A stretch of DNA of 64,000 bases. Source: Gordius sp. MW1. Taxonomy: Eukaryota; Nematomorpha; Gordioida; Gordea; Gordiidae. Below, in pieces: positions 23,611 through 35,530 of this stretch. The notes beneath the pieces were generated by a model. That model searched no databases. It worked only from the letters and a program-made list of their open reading frames with translations, and had not been told where the DNA came from. The number at the start of each line of letters is the position of its first letter. Within the stretch, counting starts at the first letter, position 1. The DNA lies in contig OZ038529.1 of the NCBI GenBank assembly GCA_964036665.1, forward strand, positions 25,244,060-25,308,059, read 5' to 3'. The position numbers and the translations under genes were made by a program.

Positions 23611-23912
23611 CATAGACTAATAAAACCATAGACTGCAGAACAGCTGATAATTTTACAGCAAATATAGCAACCGCCATTTTGTGGGAAATTGTAACCAAAC
23701 AATAGAATTCAGCAAAATTTATTGTTCTAATCTACTTTTGATTTATAAATTAAGTTATTAGTCTTATTTATTTTCTTCAATATTTTATTGTGGAGAAGTA
23801 TAAATATAACTGTTGTTAAATTTTCCTACAATATGGCAGCTATTTTGGTGTCTGAATGATTTTAGTAGTAAAAAATCAGCTGTTCGGCAGTCTATAGTTT
23901 TATTAGTCTATG
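23611..23912. mobile_element. CATAGACT-family MITE with exact 8-bp TSD
   Basis: 302 bp with inverted ends of about 38 bp: CATAGACTAATAAAACCATA on the left and the complement of CATAGACTAATAAAACTATA on the right, both running on into ACAGCTGAT. The flanks are GGTATAAG at 23603-23610 and 23913-23920. Non-coding. Confidence 0.85.
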
Positions 23913-24224
23913 GGTATAAGCTATAGGATAAAAAATTAAATTAACTTTAGTGTTTGCTTTAATTTTTACCTATTTCGAGGTCGTAACCGGTTCGATATAA
24001 AATTAGCACAATCCCTTTAAATCGATGTTACTCAAATATTAATTCTAAGTTTATCTTAACCTTTCCCCACATCTTCAGGTGCTAGTTATTTTTTTTTAAA
24101 TAGATGTTTATTTCCAAATAATTATGTATGTTATATGCTAAAATGAATCATGTTCAAAATATCGACAGTTTATAGTATCGACAACCATAAAAAATTAGTT
24201 TTTGATATATTATATCGCTTCTGT

Positions 24225-24460
24225 TCACAATGCCAATCGTCCATAATGCCAATGCTTTAGACCGCCAATGGCTTAACCAATCAAAACAAAGTTAAGGGGT
24301 AGGGTTAGGGTTAAAGTTAGTGCTAGGGTTAGGGAATATTATAAGTACAATTAGTACACATAGATATAATATAATCATTATAATAGAATTAACTGTATAA
24401 TGAGCTATTACTTAAAAATAATACAGTCATTGGCATTGTGGATGATTGGCATTATGAATG
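24225..24460. mobile_element. ATGCCAATC inverted-repeat MITE with TTAGGG-like patch
   Basis: Ends of about 34 bp are inverted: TTCACAATGCCAATCGTCC and the complement of TTCATAATGCCAATCATCC, each containing two ATGCCAAT words. A short GGGTTAGGG-like patch (24293-24336) lies inside. No target duplication could be fixed. Confidence 0.6.
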
Positions 24461-24499
24461 GGATTCATATTATATATGTATAAATTGCTTTTAAATGAG

Positions 24500-24570
24500 C
24501 TGGCATCGAGCCATGGATTGAAATTGTATTAGATTTTACGATTTCCATGGTGATTTTTTGTGATGTAAAA
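24500..24570 (-). repeat. Degenerate LINE 3'-end remnant
   Basis: GGCATCGAGCCATGGATTG, then a spacer and ACGATTTCCATGG, resembles the LINE tail at 8681-8752 and 47241-47295, but the stem is degenerate. Confidence 0.35.
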
Positions 24571-24927
24571 GAATTCTTTGGGATCGTGTGTAATGGAGGT
24601 TATATATTTTGATAGTTGTTTAAGGAGATTAAATTAGCAATTATAAATATTATGAAAACAGATTTAAAATATAAAAATGGATAAAATAAATAGAGCTCGA
24701 AGGTATCACAAGTAAACCCGGGGGAGGTGGCCAGCTATAGACCAGGGATTGGAAATTATGTTTAGAGATGCCTATTTTTGGGTTAAACAAAAAGTTTAGG
24801 GAATATTTGGAAATAGGTCACAGCCGATGCGCATGGTCCGAAAGCGTGTAAGCATGAGGCGACAACGGGGATAAATTTGTTGGCTGACAGATGGGCCTGG
24901 TATGGCCGTCTTTAGATGAAGCTTTCT

Positions 24928-25057
24928 CATTGGCGTAGCCAGAATTAGAGGGGGCAATAAATGATCATATTTACAATTAGTCATAATTTTAATAAATTTA
25001 AGAGTTTATAGATTTAGGGGCAGCCGCCTTTCCTGCTTCCCCCTAGCTACGTCCATG
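24928..25057. mobile_element. G-rich hAT MITE
   Basis: Ends CATTGGCGTAGCCAGAATTA and CTAGCTACGTCCATG are inverted. The interior holds the family's GGGGGC and GCAGCCGCC blocks. Flanks do not show a clean duplication. Confidence 0.6.
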
Positions 25058-25781
25058 AGTTTTTAATTAAACTTATAGCACAATAAATTAACAGTCAACA
25101 GAAATTCATATATCAATTTCATGTGCAAATGGCAAACAACTATTCTAAAGTGTCAACTGTGAAGGTATTGTTATGACAGAATGTTGTAAAAATTTAAAAT
25201 CTGATTTTTTTAAATGTTAACCACATTTAACAATAAACTGGTTTTCTTGGATCTGTAAAGGTCTGTCAAATGCATCTGCTTAAGTTTACACTTGCCTTCA
25301 ACATTTGCTATATGTAATGCACCTCTTGTGCCTTTACCCACTTGAAATCTAAAAAAACTCAATATTCAAATTTAGATTAAGAATTAGGTAGATTATTTCT
25401 TTAAAAAAAATGTATGTCTTTATTGGAACTTGGCAAAAAAATTCGAATTCGCTGAGTAATGAGGGTTTTTTTTAATATTCTAACAAATTAAATTTAAAAA
25501 TGCTAAATCTAATTTATAAAAAGTCTACCCAGATTGTTAATGTATGATTTTTCCAGAATTAGGGTAATGACACAATTGGGAGTGCTAAAAAGTAGTTAGA
25601 AAGGAGCTAAAATTTTTAAAAATTTAATATTTAGATAGGCACAAATCTTTAAAAAGTTTTAGGGCAATTGAGCAATAATTATCCCACATCCTTTTCTTTA
25701 CAAAATAAATTCACATAAAAACAAATTTAAAGAAATGTAACCAATTTATTTTCAATATTTACAATTAAAATATGAAAATAT

Positions 25782-26688
25782 TTAAGTTATTGTTCGCAAA
25801 AGTTTGGCTTGTTTCTTATCTTGTAATTCCTTCAATTGACTTTCAACAACTTTTGATCTTTCTTCCAAAAATGTTTTATATTTGTTGACATCTAACTTTG
25901 GAATTACTTTAACACCAATGGAACGACAGGTGTTTAATAATAATGTACACATTTTTTCGATAGAAATCCCCTCTAAGTTTGGATCTGAAATTTTAAGTTT
26001 TGCAATTTCATATATATGCTTGAGTGATAGCATTCCACAAGATTCTAATTCTAATTACAATGAATACAATATTTAATTATAAGTCATTTTTATATTTTAT
26101 TTAACGAAAAATAAATTAAATACCAGGTCTCATAGCTCCTCTTGTTATACCTGCAGCTGACAGGATAAAGTATGTATTTGTGGGAGGATGAATGGTCAAG
26201 TTAAATGTTCTATCAGGCTGAAAAATTATATAATTAAAATTAATGCCTTGCGTTAGCTTTACAATTTCATATAAACACAACTAATCAAATGACATCAAAA
26301 CATTTATAATATAAATAGATATACACAAAAATATACAGATACAAAAAAGTGTTAATAATAACTTCATAAAATATAGTAAAAATACAAATTTGTTGAAGTA
26401 TTCATATATAAAATAAAGGCTCACATTTATTTTAATGCTACAACAAACAGGCACACCATCTTTAATGTTTTCAGTCTTTTGATTAAATTCTTTACAAAAT
26501 TGTGCTACATTTACGGAATGCTGTAAAAATTGCATTTAATGCATATTTTAAACCTGTCCTAGTTGGGGACCTAATGGTGGAGCTGCGGAGGCCTTACCAG
26601 CGGGTATTCTTATCTTCAAAAAATTGCCAGGTTTTACCTTTTCTAAAAGCGACTTGCCTTTTTTAATTTGCGCAAGGCGTTTCGACAT
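25782..26688 (-). CDS. MRPL11: Mitochondrial ribosomal protein uL11m
   Basis: Four exons, 26688-26554, 26520-26425, 26217-26124 and 26044-25782, splice in frame to 195 residues, close to the usual size. uL11 forms the GTPase-associated stalk base of the mitochondrial large subunit. The first exon has KIRIPAGKASAAPPLGPQLG, the uL11 N-terminal Pro-rich motif. The second has VAQFCKEFNQKTENIKDGVP, the third DRTFNLTIHPPT and SAAGITRGA, and the last LSLKHIYEIAKLK and a Lys/Gln-rich tail. The introns are 33, 207 and 79 nt. Start is ATG at 26688 (MSKRLAQIKKGK), a short basic N-terminus that may suffice for import. Confidence 0.95.
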
Positions 26689-27090
26689 ATGTTATCAAAA
26701 TATTGGCAAATGATAATCATGACGAAAATATCCACCGCTTATTGTTTTTGCAGCTTTGTAAATCCCTAATATTCTATAAATTAACATTATCAATTTTCTA
26801 GTATCATTTTATTTTTTGCAATATTATCTCAATTTTTCTAATCATAGATTCGGTTATAATTAATTCTTGTTTGTATATAAGCTACTTTACCTCAATTCTG
26901 CACTATAGTTTGATTTAGATGTCTACAAATGTAATAAAGAAAAAAACAGAACCCATATTGTTATAAATTAGGATATAAAACATTAAAATCTAATTTTGTT
27001 TTGGAGAAAAATTTAATTGTATGGAAACAAAGTCTATCAGAATTATTGGTCGGTTTGCGGGATGTTTTTTTTGTAAACCTGTGTAATTTG
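26689..27090. other. Intergenic stretch
   Basis: No gene recognised; it presumably contains the mrpl11 promoter. Confidence 0.4.
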
Positions 27091-27094
27091 GTGC

Positions 27095-27990
27095 AATTTT
27101 TATTGGACACTAGCTCTTCGGTTGCAATCGTGCCGGGCTAGCTTTGGAGGTAGCCCCTACCAACCGTAGCAAAACCCACACCCACCGTCTACGGATATGG
27201 AAAAAATGAAATAAGGATAATCGCCTACCTAAAAGTCGAGCCCCGACTAGGCCAAACACGGAAAATGCTGCCACTGTTAGTGGCTGACGCGAAGGAACTG
27301 CCGTTGCTGGGTACTAATTGGATAAAGGAATTCGGGAAAGATAAATGGGAACAGGTGCGGTGGAATTCGAAGTAGCGATGGAGCGCTATTGAGTGAACTT
27401 CATCGACGATCAAAGCGCGAAAGGACCCGGAACTAGGAGCGACATCAATAATACGATTAGACAGATGGCAATCCAAAGAAATGCGACTCCACATGCAATA
27501 AGGGGCCTAGAAGTCGAGGTACCAATGGAAAACGGGGTCAAGCCGGTATTCATTACCGCGCGTCTTCCCTTAGCATGGAGGAGGGAGGTCGAGAAAGATT
27601 TGGACAAGTGGGTGAAGGACGACGTGAACGCGCCAGTCGAGTATTCCCGTTGAACAAGCCCCTTGGTGCCAGTTCGAAAAAATGACGGAATACTAAGACT
27701 CTGCATCGTCTGTCGCTTTACGGTCAACATACGCGCAAGGATTACTGTACCCTCTTCCCAAGATTGACGATTTGCTCACTGAGTTGGAAAACGCAGCGTA
27801 CTTCACGAAAATTGATCTTGCCAAGGCGTACCACCAATTCAGTGTGAGCTCTGATACAAGTCTCTACCTAACAATTTCAACTCACAAGAGCCTTTTTAAG
27901 TCAAGCGAATAGGTTTTGGACTTAATTGTGCTGCGGCCATTTTCCAGAAAACAATGGATCAATTATTTAAGGGCATGAAAGGTGTAGTGG
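27095..27990 (+). pseudogene. Broken gypsy pol: protease and RT fragment
   Basis: GC-richer than its surroundings. LDTSSSVAIVP resembles the D-S/T-G active site of a retroviral-type protease, followed by LPLLGTNWIKEFG. RT follows in several frames: FITARLPLAWRREVEKDLDK, SPLVPVRKNDGILRLC, LYPLPKIDDLLTEL and YFTKIDLAKAYHQF. It ends near FQKTMDQLFKGMKGV, before the catalytic YxDD box. Stops and frameshifts are numerous. The integrase part of what may be the same copy resumes at about 30781. Confidence 0.72.
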
Positions 27991-28252
27991 TAATAGAGAT
28001 GTCATATTTCCCCCAACTCAAGCATTGGGGAAGGGAAATTAAGAAAACAATTTAGGGGAAAATAAGGGAAATAATGGGTAAATAAAGGAAATTTTAAAAT
28101 AGCCCCATGTAGGATGCATCAACAACTTAAAAAAATAATAAAAACATCACATTTAACATCGTTTTAAAAGATTTATTGGGAAATTTATAACAAACCGTTA
28201 TATAATTTAATAAATGCATCTTGAAAGTATTTTTTCTAGATGTCCATATGTA
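27991..28252. other. Inserted AT-rich sequence inside the gypsy copy
   Basis: Starts with GGGAAA/TTTCCC-rich sequence. Similar GGGAAATTTCCC sequence occurs at the other edge near 30755, which suggests the ends of one insertion. No transposase is seen. Confidence 0.35.
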
Positions 28253-28295
28253 GACTCTGAGGATGACATTGCATAATAATTGAATGGATTTACTT
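28253..28295. repeat. 43-bp direct repeat, left copy
   Basis: Identical over 43 bases to 28844-28886 and begins GACTCTGAGGATGACATTGC. A T-run follows directly at its right edge (28294-28303). Confidence 0.88.
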
Positions 28296-28843
28296 TTTTT
28301 TTTGTAAAAAGTTTATTTGTTAAAAATCCGTTGACAGTAATATAATATAAATACATGAAATATAAAAGACAATGCGTCAAATAAAATAATACACTATTCT
28401 GATATATCATCATCGAGGGGTTCTTCCTAAATTGGCCATGAATCAACGATTTAAAACTGTACTTGGCTATAAGAATACCAAGTTTTTGTTTAAGTAAAAA
28501 GGATACCGAATGTTTAGACGGGGGAGAACGTCTTCCTACCTCTTTAAAAAGCTAAGGCCTGTTTGTCAAAGGTGCCTGAACACGAAGCAACCAATGGAAT
28601 AAAAATGTTTGAGGATAATAAGGCTTTGTATTTATTTGTTTTCCGCCCCTCTGCGACAGCTAAAGAATCATTGTTGTAGTTAGAGGGGGCAAATAGGTCT
28701 ATACACGTGAAGTCCCATTTAAGGTGAAGACCATTGCTCCATGGGACTAAAGAAGATCCATCAGACGCATACGTCCCTCCAAGGAGGGGTCCGATGGCTC
28801 CAAGATGGATGGGATCTTTGCTCTCTTCAGAGCACTAATTAAG
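28296..28843 (-). mobile_element. 5'-truncated endonuclease-type LINE
   Basis: The minus strand starts next to the right 43-bp repeat and reads, with frameshifts, through SSLVPWSNGLHLKWDFTCID and LFAPSN, the restriction-like endonuclease block also seen at 18.7, 32.4 and 46.9 kb. It ends at an A-run (T-run on plus, 28294-28303) abutting the left repeat. Truncated 5' end, A-tail and long target duplication together indicate LINE retrotransposition. Confidence 0.72.
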
Positions 28844-28886
28844 GACTCTGAGGATGACATTGCATAATAATTGAATGGATTTACTT
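28844..28886. repeat. 43-bp direct repeat, right copy
   Basis: Exact partner of 28253-28295. Confidence 0.88.
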
Positions 28887-29388
28887 GGTTGCTAAGGTGC
28901 AACTTGTATCCTATGGCCACAATTTTGCCTATTTTGTCATTAGCTAATTTGTTTTAGAGTTTACAGTAACTCGGACCCAGCAAATATGCGGGCAAATGAA
29001 AATCTTGACAACAATGATGTTGCCTTTTTTAAATTAGATGATTTATGTTATTGCTCTTGTAATACGATTACCCTTTGTTCAACGATGTGTATATATAAAA
29101 ATGCTTCGACTACATCGGACAAAAACTGATCCCCCCTACCTTTAATATTTTAGAATATATAATGCCTAGGAGGGGCAAATTAGCTTGAATAAAGTTTTAA
29201 AAGTTTTCGTTATCCAACTTTGTCCTTATCTCTAAAACTTTCACTGATTGCCATTTCTTGAAGAATGGCTTTATTCTAAATCAAGATCTCAAGCATTAAA
29301 ACAGCCCCACCCCATTGAGTATGACCTGGAACTTTCAATGAAACTGACTTTCCTTGAGCAATTGTTTTTCTTTTATATTTAATATAAG
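28887..29388. other. Non-coding stretch inside the insertion
   Basis: AT-rich, no recognised gene or repeat. Confidence 0.35.
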
Positions 29389-30110
29389 AAAACTAGGCCC
29401 TTCGGCCCTCGTGGGAAGGGGGAGGGGGGAAGGAAAGGGCTCTTCTATACTTTGTATAAAAGTAGCATATTTGCTATGCAATTTATGGGCGAGAAGGGTG
29501 GGAAGGGGCGAGATTGCCTATAGGGGGGTATGAAATGCAAAATAATTGGACTGACGGTCATAGGGTAAATATCAATGTTAACTAATTCCAAAGCGAAAAA
29601 AAATTAAAATTTCGAATCACTACTTTGGCCAGTGGTCATTTTTTGATTGGTCAGGAGGCAGCGGACGGCCAAAAAGTCATATTATTAATGGTATTAACAA
29701 GAACAATATATTAATTTAATTTAAAAAAAAATAAAAATTTTGCCCTCTCCAGGATTCGAACCAGCAATTAAGAATTTACCCTCGCCGGGATTCGAACCCA
29801 CATCAGTAGAGGCATAGGCTTTTGTAGGGGCACAGGGACCCACATCAGTAGAGGCATAGGCACTTGTAGGGAAGGGCATAGGGTAATTAGCAATGTTAAC
29901 CTAATATACCCAATTCAAAAACGAAAAAAAAAAATTTCGATTTATTTGGCCATTGGTCATTTTTTTCATTGGTCAGTAGCCTGCGGACGGCCAAAAAGTC
30001 ATATTATCAATGGTATTAACAAGAACAAAATATTAATTTAATTTAAATAAAAAAAACTTGGTGGACAACGGACACCAAAAAACGAGCCCATAAATTGCAT
30101 AGCAATTAAT
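29389..30110 (-). mobile_element. Helentron-like element, copy B
   Basis: The left edge has a GGCCC-TTC-GGCC hairpin followed by CTCGTGGGAAGGGGG. GCTATGCAATTTATGGGC lies at about 29476-29493, and its inverted copy GCCCATAAATTGCATAGCAA at 30086-30105. Only two minisatellite units remain (about 29620 and 29950). Box-B-like GGTTCGAATCC sequences (minus strand, 29750-29793) lie between them. Confidence 0.72.
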
Positions 30111-30780
30111 ACATTGCGCTTTACATATTTGATAATATCCTTTTATTAATCAAACTATGTATAACTTAACTGTTTGAACAAATATTTTTGATGAGTAGGT
30201 TCAAGCCATGAACACACCAAAACATTCAAGTGCGGTGTAATTAACTTTCAAAAGCTCCCAATTTTTGTAACAACAGCAGCAAATTTTTCTTTGAATTTCT
30301 TGTATTTTACATATTTCTTAACAAATATTCTCCTTTGTGATATTAAAACCTGTATTTATAAATCCTCAGAATATATGAGTCAGAGTTATGACTATGAAAT
30401 TGATTATCTTTTCTCTATGCAATTGTCCATCCATCAGTTACTATTGTTATATTTGCCCTTTGATCTAACTTCATTGTAACAAGATCCTTAATATTTTCTT
30501 TATGGTAATTTAATAGAGTTGTACTAAGAAATAGCTTAAATTATTTTTCCAATAAAAAATAATGAAATGTCGGACATTATATAAAAATATAGTTACTTAA
30601 TTGAATTATTTAATTAAAAAGGAACCCGTTGTTTTAAGCAATATTAATTATATAATAAATAGCCACAAGGCATAGTCGATTAACATTTTCAATACATAAT
30701 ATATGATATATCACATGTAATTAGCTATGAGGGAATTTATAAGTTTCCCAACTTTCCCGGGAAATTTCCCTAAAGGAGTA
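30111..30780. other. AT-rich insertion remainder
   Basis: No gene recognised. Ends in GGGAAATTTCCC just before gypsy sequence resumes. Confidence 0.35.
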
Positions 30781-32073
30781 GTTGGAGGATGCCCCCGACT
30801 CATTCATTTCACTCCAGGTGGTCCGTGTATATACTCGTTATGATACCAACTTACAACAACTCAAAGAATGGATAAAGGGGACGCAAAATGCCGCAGTAGT
30901 CGAGGGTACTATGCGCCTCTACGAAAGGTACCTGTCGAAGTTACACGAGTCAAATGATGTTATATAATACAAGGAACGACGGGTCCTCATTCCAACCAGA
31001 TTAAGGTACACGGTGCTACAACGATTACACAAGGGCCACGTGGGCGAAAAGCGAATGCAACAGGTAGCAGCTCAATACGTGTGGTGGCCAACACTGATTC
31101 AGGATATCGCAAACCTAGCGAAAAGTTGCAGGGCATGCAACTACACGGCCGCATCACAAAAAGGGCGCCGTTGATCAAGAGTGAACAGAACTTTAGGCTT
31201 TGGAACCAGGTACACGTAGATTTGTTTGAACCGGTGCTTGGAAAATCGTATTTAGTAATGGTGGACAATGGAACAAAATGGTTGGAGGTTTTTAAGTTAG
31301 AAGGCACGTCAACCGCAACTGTAATCACAAAGCTGGCCTAAGTGTTCGCCAGGTTCGGTAACCCACCAGTCCTCATATTGCATAACGGTCGCCAGTTTAG
31401 AAGTAATAAGATTCGAGATTGTGTGGGCGCAGGGGGATAAAACAAGGTTGGCCAGCACCTTATCACCCCGCGTCAAATGGATTAGCGGAGAGGTATGTGC
31501 GGCTAGCAAGGGAGGCGGTGGTGCGTAACAATTCCGGTATTGATTTTAGCTTATTCCTAGAAAATTACAGGGCAACAATCCACCCAGCGACTGGAAAACT
31601 CCTGCAGAATGAATGTAAAGGCCAAAAATTCGAACGTGGGAGGTGCTAAGGGAAATCGAACCACAACATTGGACGAAGAGCGGAAAATCGCGTACGTTCG
31701 GCGTAGGAGGCAAGATGTGGGTGCACATGTTTTTGGGGCCCATCAAATGGGTAGAGGGATCGCAGCCAAATTTGGTAGTCGCTCCTACAAAGTTGGGCTC
31801 AAGGAAAAAAGCACCACAGACACCTGGATCAAATAAGATAACGCAAAGCGCTTGATTGGACCAGTCTGAGTCAAGAGAACGGTTGGCCCAATAAGAATTC
31901 GCAACCAGCAGAGTCGAAAAGGAAACGGTGGAGCGAAGTCAAACGGGCCCAGGGGTATCTGGAACATTTAGCTAAAGGCGGGCTGATAGACCTAGGTAAG
32001 AACTTAGATACCCACGGCGTATTCGATAAGCCCCAGGATATCTAAAGCATTATTTGTGTGGAAAAGGGGGAAG
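30781..32073 (+). pseudogene. Broken gypsy pol: integrase part and polypurine tract
   Basis: Frames in order: RVLIPTRLRYTVLQRLHKGH, then YVWWPTLIQDIANLAKSCRA with CNYTA, the HHCC integrase finger; then VHVDLFEPV and MVDNGTKWLEVFKLEGTS from the core, and WPAPYHPASNGLAERYVRLA around the catalytic Glu. Several frameshifts and stops. At about 32060 a purine tract GGAAAAGGGGGAAG is followed by TGTTGAGG, which looks like a polypurine tract and the start of a 3' LTR. Confidence 0.75.
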
Positions 32074-32199
32074 TGTTGAGGGTTGAAAGATTGTGAGATT
32101 ACGTTTGTGTATTGTTTCGATTAATGTATTATTTAGTAATCCTCGTGAGGTGATATTAATTTTGTATTTTCCTAATTTGAATAGTTGTATCGCTTCTCG

Positions 32200-32530
32200 T
32201 CAGTTGTAGTCCCTCCTTAAAAATAAAGTGTTAGTTGTGATGACTCCTCTTAAATAATCGTTCTTGATATTCATCCATTCCTCACATTCTTTAGTTACCT
32301 TAGTAAAGGGACGTGAAAAATTTAGATAACGGGGAGCCTTTTCCAAAACTTTCAAAAAATCCATGACCTGTTTACCAAAAGAACCAGAGCATGAGGCAGC
32401 AATTGGTATAAAATTAGATGTCCAAAGGGCAGAATGCTTTGTCATTTTAAGGCACTCTGCGATGGCGTTACAATCGGAGTTAAGGAGCAAAAAATCTATG
32501 CAAGTAAAATTCAATTTGAGGGATAGCCTT
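32200..32530 (-). pseudogene. LINE endonuclease fragment
   Basis: A frame reads LNFTCIDFLL, then SNFIPIAASCSGSFGKQVMD and FLKVLEKAPR, matching the segment after the DxT motif in the copies at 18.7 and 46.9 kb. The RPD block is missing. It lies next to the gypsy LTR-like sequence. Confidence 0.5.
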
Positions 32531-32589
32531 TAAAAGCTATGGTAAAGTGTCAGAAATTACGTTGTGATTTAGTTTCCTTATAAATTTGG

Positions 32590-33445
32590 CTTTGATTTAA
32601 TGTTCTCGGGAACCCTTGGCCCGTTTGACTTCGTTCCGCCGTTTCCCTTTAAACTATTTGCCAAGATTCTTCTTGCATCTTTGTATTAAGCCATACGTTT
32701 TCTTGTTCCAGATATGTTCAATCAAGATCTTTTCGTTCTCTTTATGAACGAGTGCCGGTGGTGCTTTTCTTAAGCCAGCACGATATAGGGGCGACTACCG
32801 TGTTGTATTGCTCTCTACTTATTTGCTCGGTCCAAAAAATATGGGCACCCAAACTTTCTCTCCTACTTATAACCGCGATTTATCGGTCTCCGTCCATTGT
32901 TGTAATCTCCTTTCCCTTAACACGACTTATTTAATTCGCATTCGCCTTGTAACCTCATTTCGGCTGGGCTTATCAGCTGGGTGTTGTGTAGCTCTGTAAT
33001 TTCTCATAAATCTACTTAGGCCCACCTCCAATTCGGTTTATATTAAAATTGCTTTTTGATTAACCATACGTACCTTTCCGCCAGACCTAGAAGCTGACTG
33101 ATAGGGGGCTGTCCATCTAAAGCTTCTTACGCTGCAAAAATGATGTAACACTTGACTTTTTAATTTAGGTCCAATATCCGATATTAAGACCCACGGCTTC
33201 CTACTCGCAAACGTTTCGACCAATTTCATCTTCCAATTTAAACAAGTTTAGCAACTTTGGTCTGTTGTCTATTATAACCAAGGAAGACATAGCTCTGATG
33301 GGACCCAAAATATCTAGATAAACCTGAATCCACGATTTGTGGCTTGTCTGGCGCGGCAGTGCAATTGCAACTCCGGCACCCTTTTGCCTTGCTTAATAAG
33401 GCTTCATCACCGGTAGGCCAGCATATATACTGGCTTGCCACTTCT
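32590..33445 (-). pseudogene. Degraded gypsy integrase fragment
   Basis: On the minus strand ASQYICWPTGDEALLSKAKG with CRSCNCT resembles the integrase zinc finger, then PWVLISDIGPKLKSQVLHHF and TAPYQSAS resemble the core. Frames are broken. The orientation is opposite to the copy at 30.8-32.1 kb. Confidence 0.55.
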
Positions 33446-33638
33446 TACATCAGGTTGATACCCACGTGGCCCCAATGGTTAAAGCACGACACCTTTTAAC
33501 CTATCCGATAGACAGACATAAGTAATATAAGTTCATGAATTAAAGATTTTTAGTCTATAGAATTTAAATATTAATATAAACTATAAATCAAAAACTTCTT
33601 TAACTAATTTTAATGTTTATTTATTTGGGACCACTGAT

Positions 33639-34347
33639 CAGGGGCGTACGCAGGATTTTATTTTGAAAGGGGGGGGGGGGGGGGTAAATTTTTTCTTTGA
33701 ATATCGAAAAAATTTATAGGAAATTTTTTATGCAATTTGATCAAAGATCTATACATGGGCGTAGCCAGGGGGGGCCGCCCCCACCCTAAATGACAAAAAA
33801 AATTTCAATGCAAATACATATAAAATTATGTTTTGCTCCCCCCCCCCCCTTCTAATTAAACTTTTAAACGTTTCGCCCCCCCCCCATCCAAAACCTGGCT
33901 ACGCCCCTGGATATACATAATGTAGCATCCATGTGAGTTGTCCATTTAGATTTCAAACAGCAGGTCCATGTTCCACATGAACTAATCTAAAATTATTATC
34001 TACCTATAATCATTTAAAAATCTTACCAGCAGCAGGTTCTTGTTTTACATGATTAACTTTTTTGACACAAAATTTAAATATTGTGCCTTTTCTTTTATTC
34101 AAATTGGTCGAGGAATTCATATGAAATGCTTACGTTTTATAACCACAAGGAAAATTATGGAAAAATATATTAACGCTTAAAAATACTTAATGGTTGTTGA
34201 ATATAAGTGCTCATAGTTAATTAAGTAATTTCATAATATTTATTATATAATGCGATATTAAACAATAGAATATATTTTTTCCGAAATCCGCGGGGGGGGG
34301 GGGGGGGGGGTTTGAACCCCAAAACTACCCCCTTGCGTACGCCACTG
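33639..34347. mobile_element. G-rich hAT MITE, outer element
   Basis: Ends CAGGGGCGTACGCAGG and TTGCGTACGCCACTG, followed by long G-runs. The 8-bp flanks CCACTGAT (33631-33638) and CCACTGAA (34348-34355) match at 7 of 8. It contains another member at 33754-33909. Confidence 0.75.
33754..33909. mobile_element. G-rich hAT MITE nested inside another
   Basis: Ends CATGGGCGTAGCCAGGGGGG and AACCTGGCTACGCCCCTG. Flanks GATCTATA and GATATACA match at 6 of 8. Confidence 0.65.
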
Positions 34348-34355
34348 CCACTGAA

Positions 34356-35530
34356 TAAAATGTCTTTAAGTGCTATGCAATTTGATTTGTTATATTTATA
34401 CATTATCTTCAAGCAAAGAATTATTAAAAATATTGCACTTTTTAAGACATATTAAAAAATAAAAATCAAAGAGCACTGAGGAAATACAAACATTTAAAAA
34501 TTTAAATATATTTAAATAAAGCATGCATATAAAAAATTTCTTTAGAAATAGGTTTAAATAATATATTCATATTGTAGAAGGTGGGGCCAGGCACGTAAAA
34601 CACTCTGTTTCTTAAAGCTGTTTGATAAAAACAAACCAAAATTTGCAGATACTTTAGGATAGATTTTATTCCGCAACTGAAATAATGAAATCATAAAAAT
34701 CACTGAATTGCTTTGTACAACACCTTTAAATGGAACCTATGGAGTATTCATGTTAAGATCAGTCATTGGGAATACAAGCTCTGGGTGATGAATAGAGAAT
34801 ATGCAAAAATAGTACTGATAAAATACAATTTATGCATCTTGTTTGTGATTCAAAGGAGCCTTTAACATATTAATAATGGGAACCCTTATGTTATGAATTT
34901 ATTTTATTACATATTACTCATAACCCTAAATAAAATATTTAAGTAAGGTTGAGGTTAAAATAAGTATAATGCATTTAAGATGAATTCATATGAGCAAAAA
35001 CTGCCACACATGATAAGTGCATCTAAATTGTTTTAAGTTAATTCTCATTGATATCAGCATGAAGGCATTTAAGTTGCAAAATCTTGACTTTTAAAAGTTG
35101 TTATAAATAGTTAAATTATCTGAGTTGCTGAAAGAGCTAGTTCCAGTAGTAGGGAAATATTAATGAACTTAATACTTATCGATAGAAACAAACCCTAAGG
35201 CCATGTTTTTAAATGCAAATTACAGCTTTTTCATAATTATATCATTTTACTATTCATTGAAAATATAATTATATGCAATATATATACTCTATACAAATAA
35301 ATAGGATAAAATAAAATTTATAATACATTCTTCAAATTATAATAATATAAAATGATCAAAAAGTTATTGAATCAATAATCAGAAAGCCAAGATAGATAAA
35401 AGATATTTTTAAGTTAATATTATCCAAAAATAAATTAAATACCTACTTGACAGCATAATATACAAATATGCCCTGATTTAATGCACTGATAGGCTGTTTA
35501 AGGATTTATTTACAAATTTCATAATAAGCA
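34356..35530. other. Intergenic stretch
   Basis: AT-rich with no gene or repeat recognised; downstream of slirp. Confidence 0.4.

Noticed and set aside
24293..24336. TTAGGG-like patch as an interstitial telomere
   Set aside because: Only a few imperfect units inside a MITE; short GGGTTAGGG also occurs at 10.38 and 39.87 kb, so it is weak evidence for a chromosome-end relic.
27991..30780. A single 2.8-kb transposon with 8-bp TSD (GGTGTAGT/GGAGTAGT) splitting the gypsy copy
   Set aside because: The near-match is tempting, but the pol sequence on either side is not contiguous (RT end and RNase H are missing), and no inverted ends are visible.
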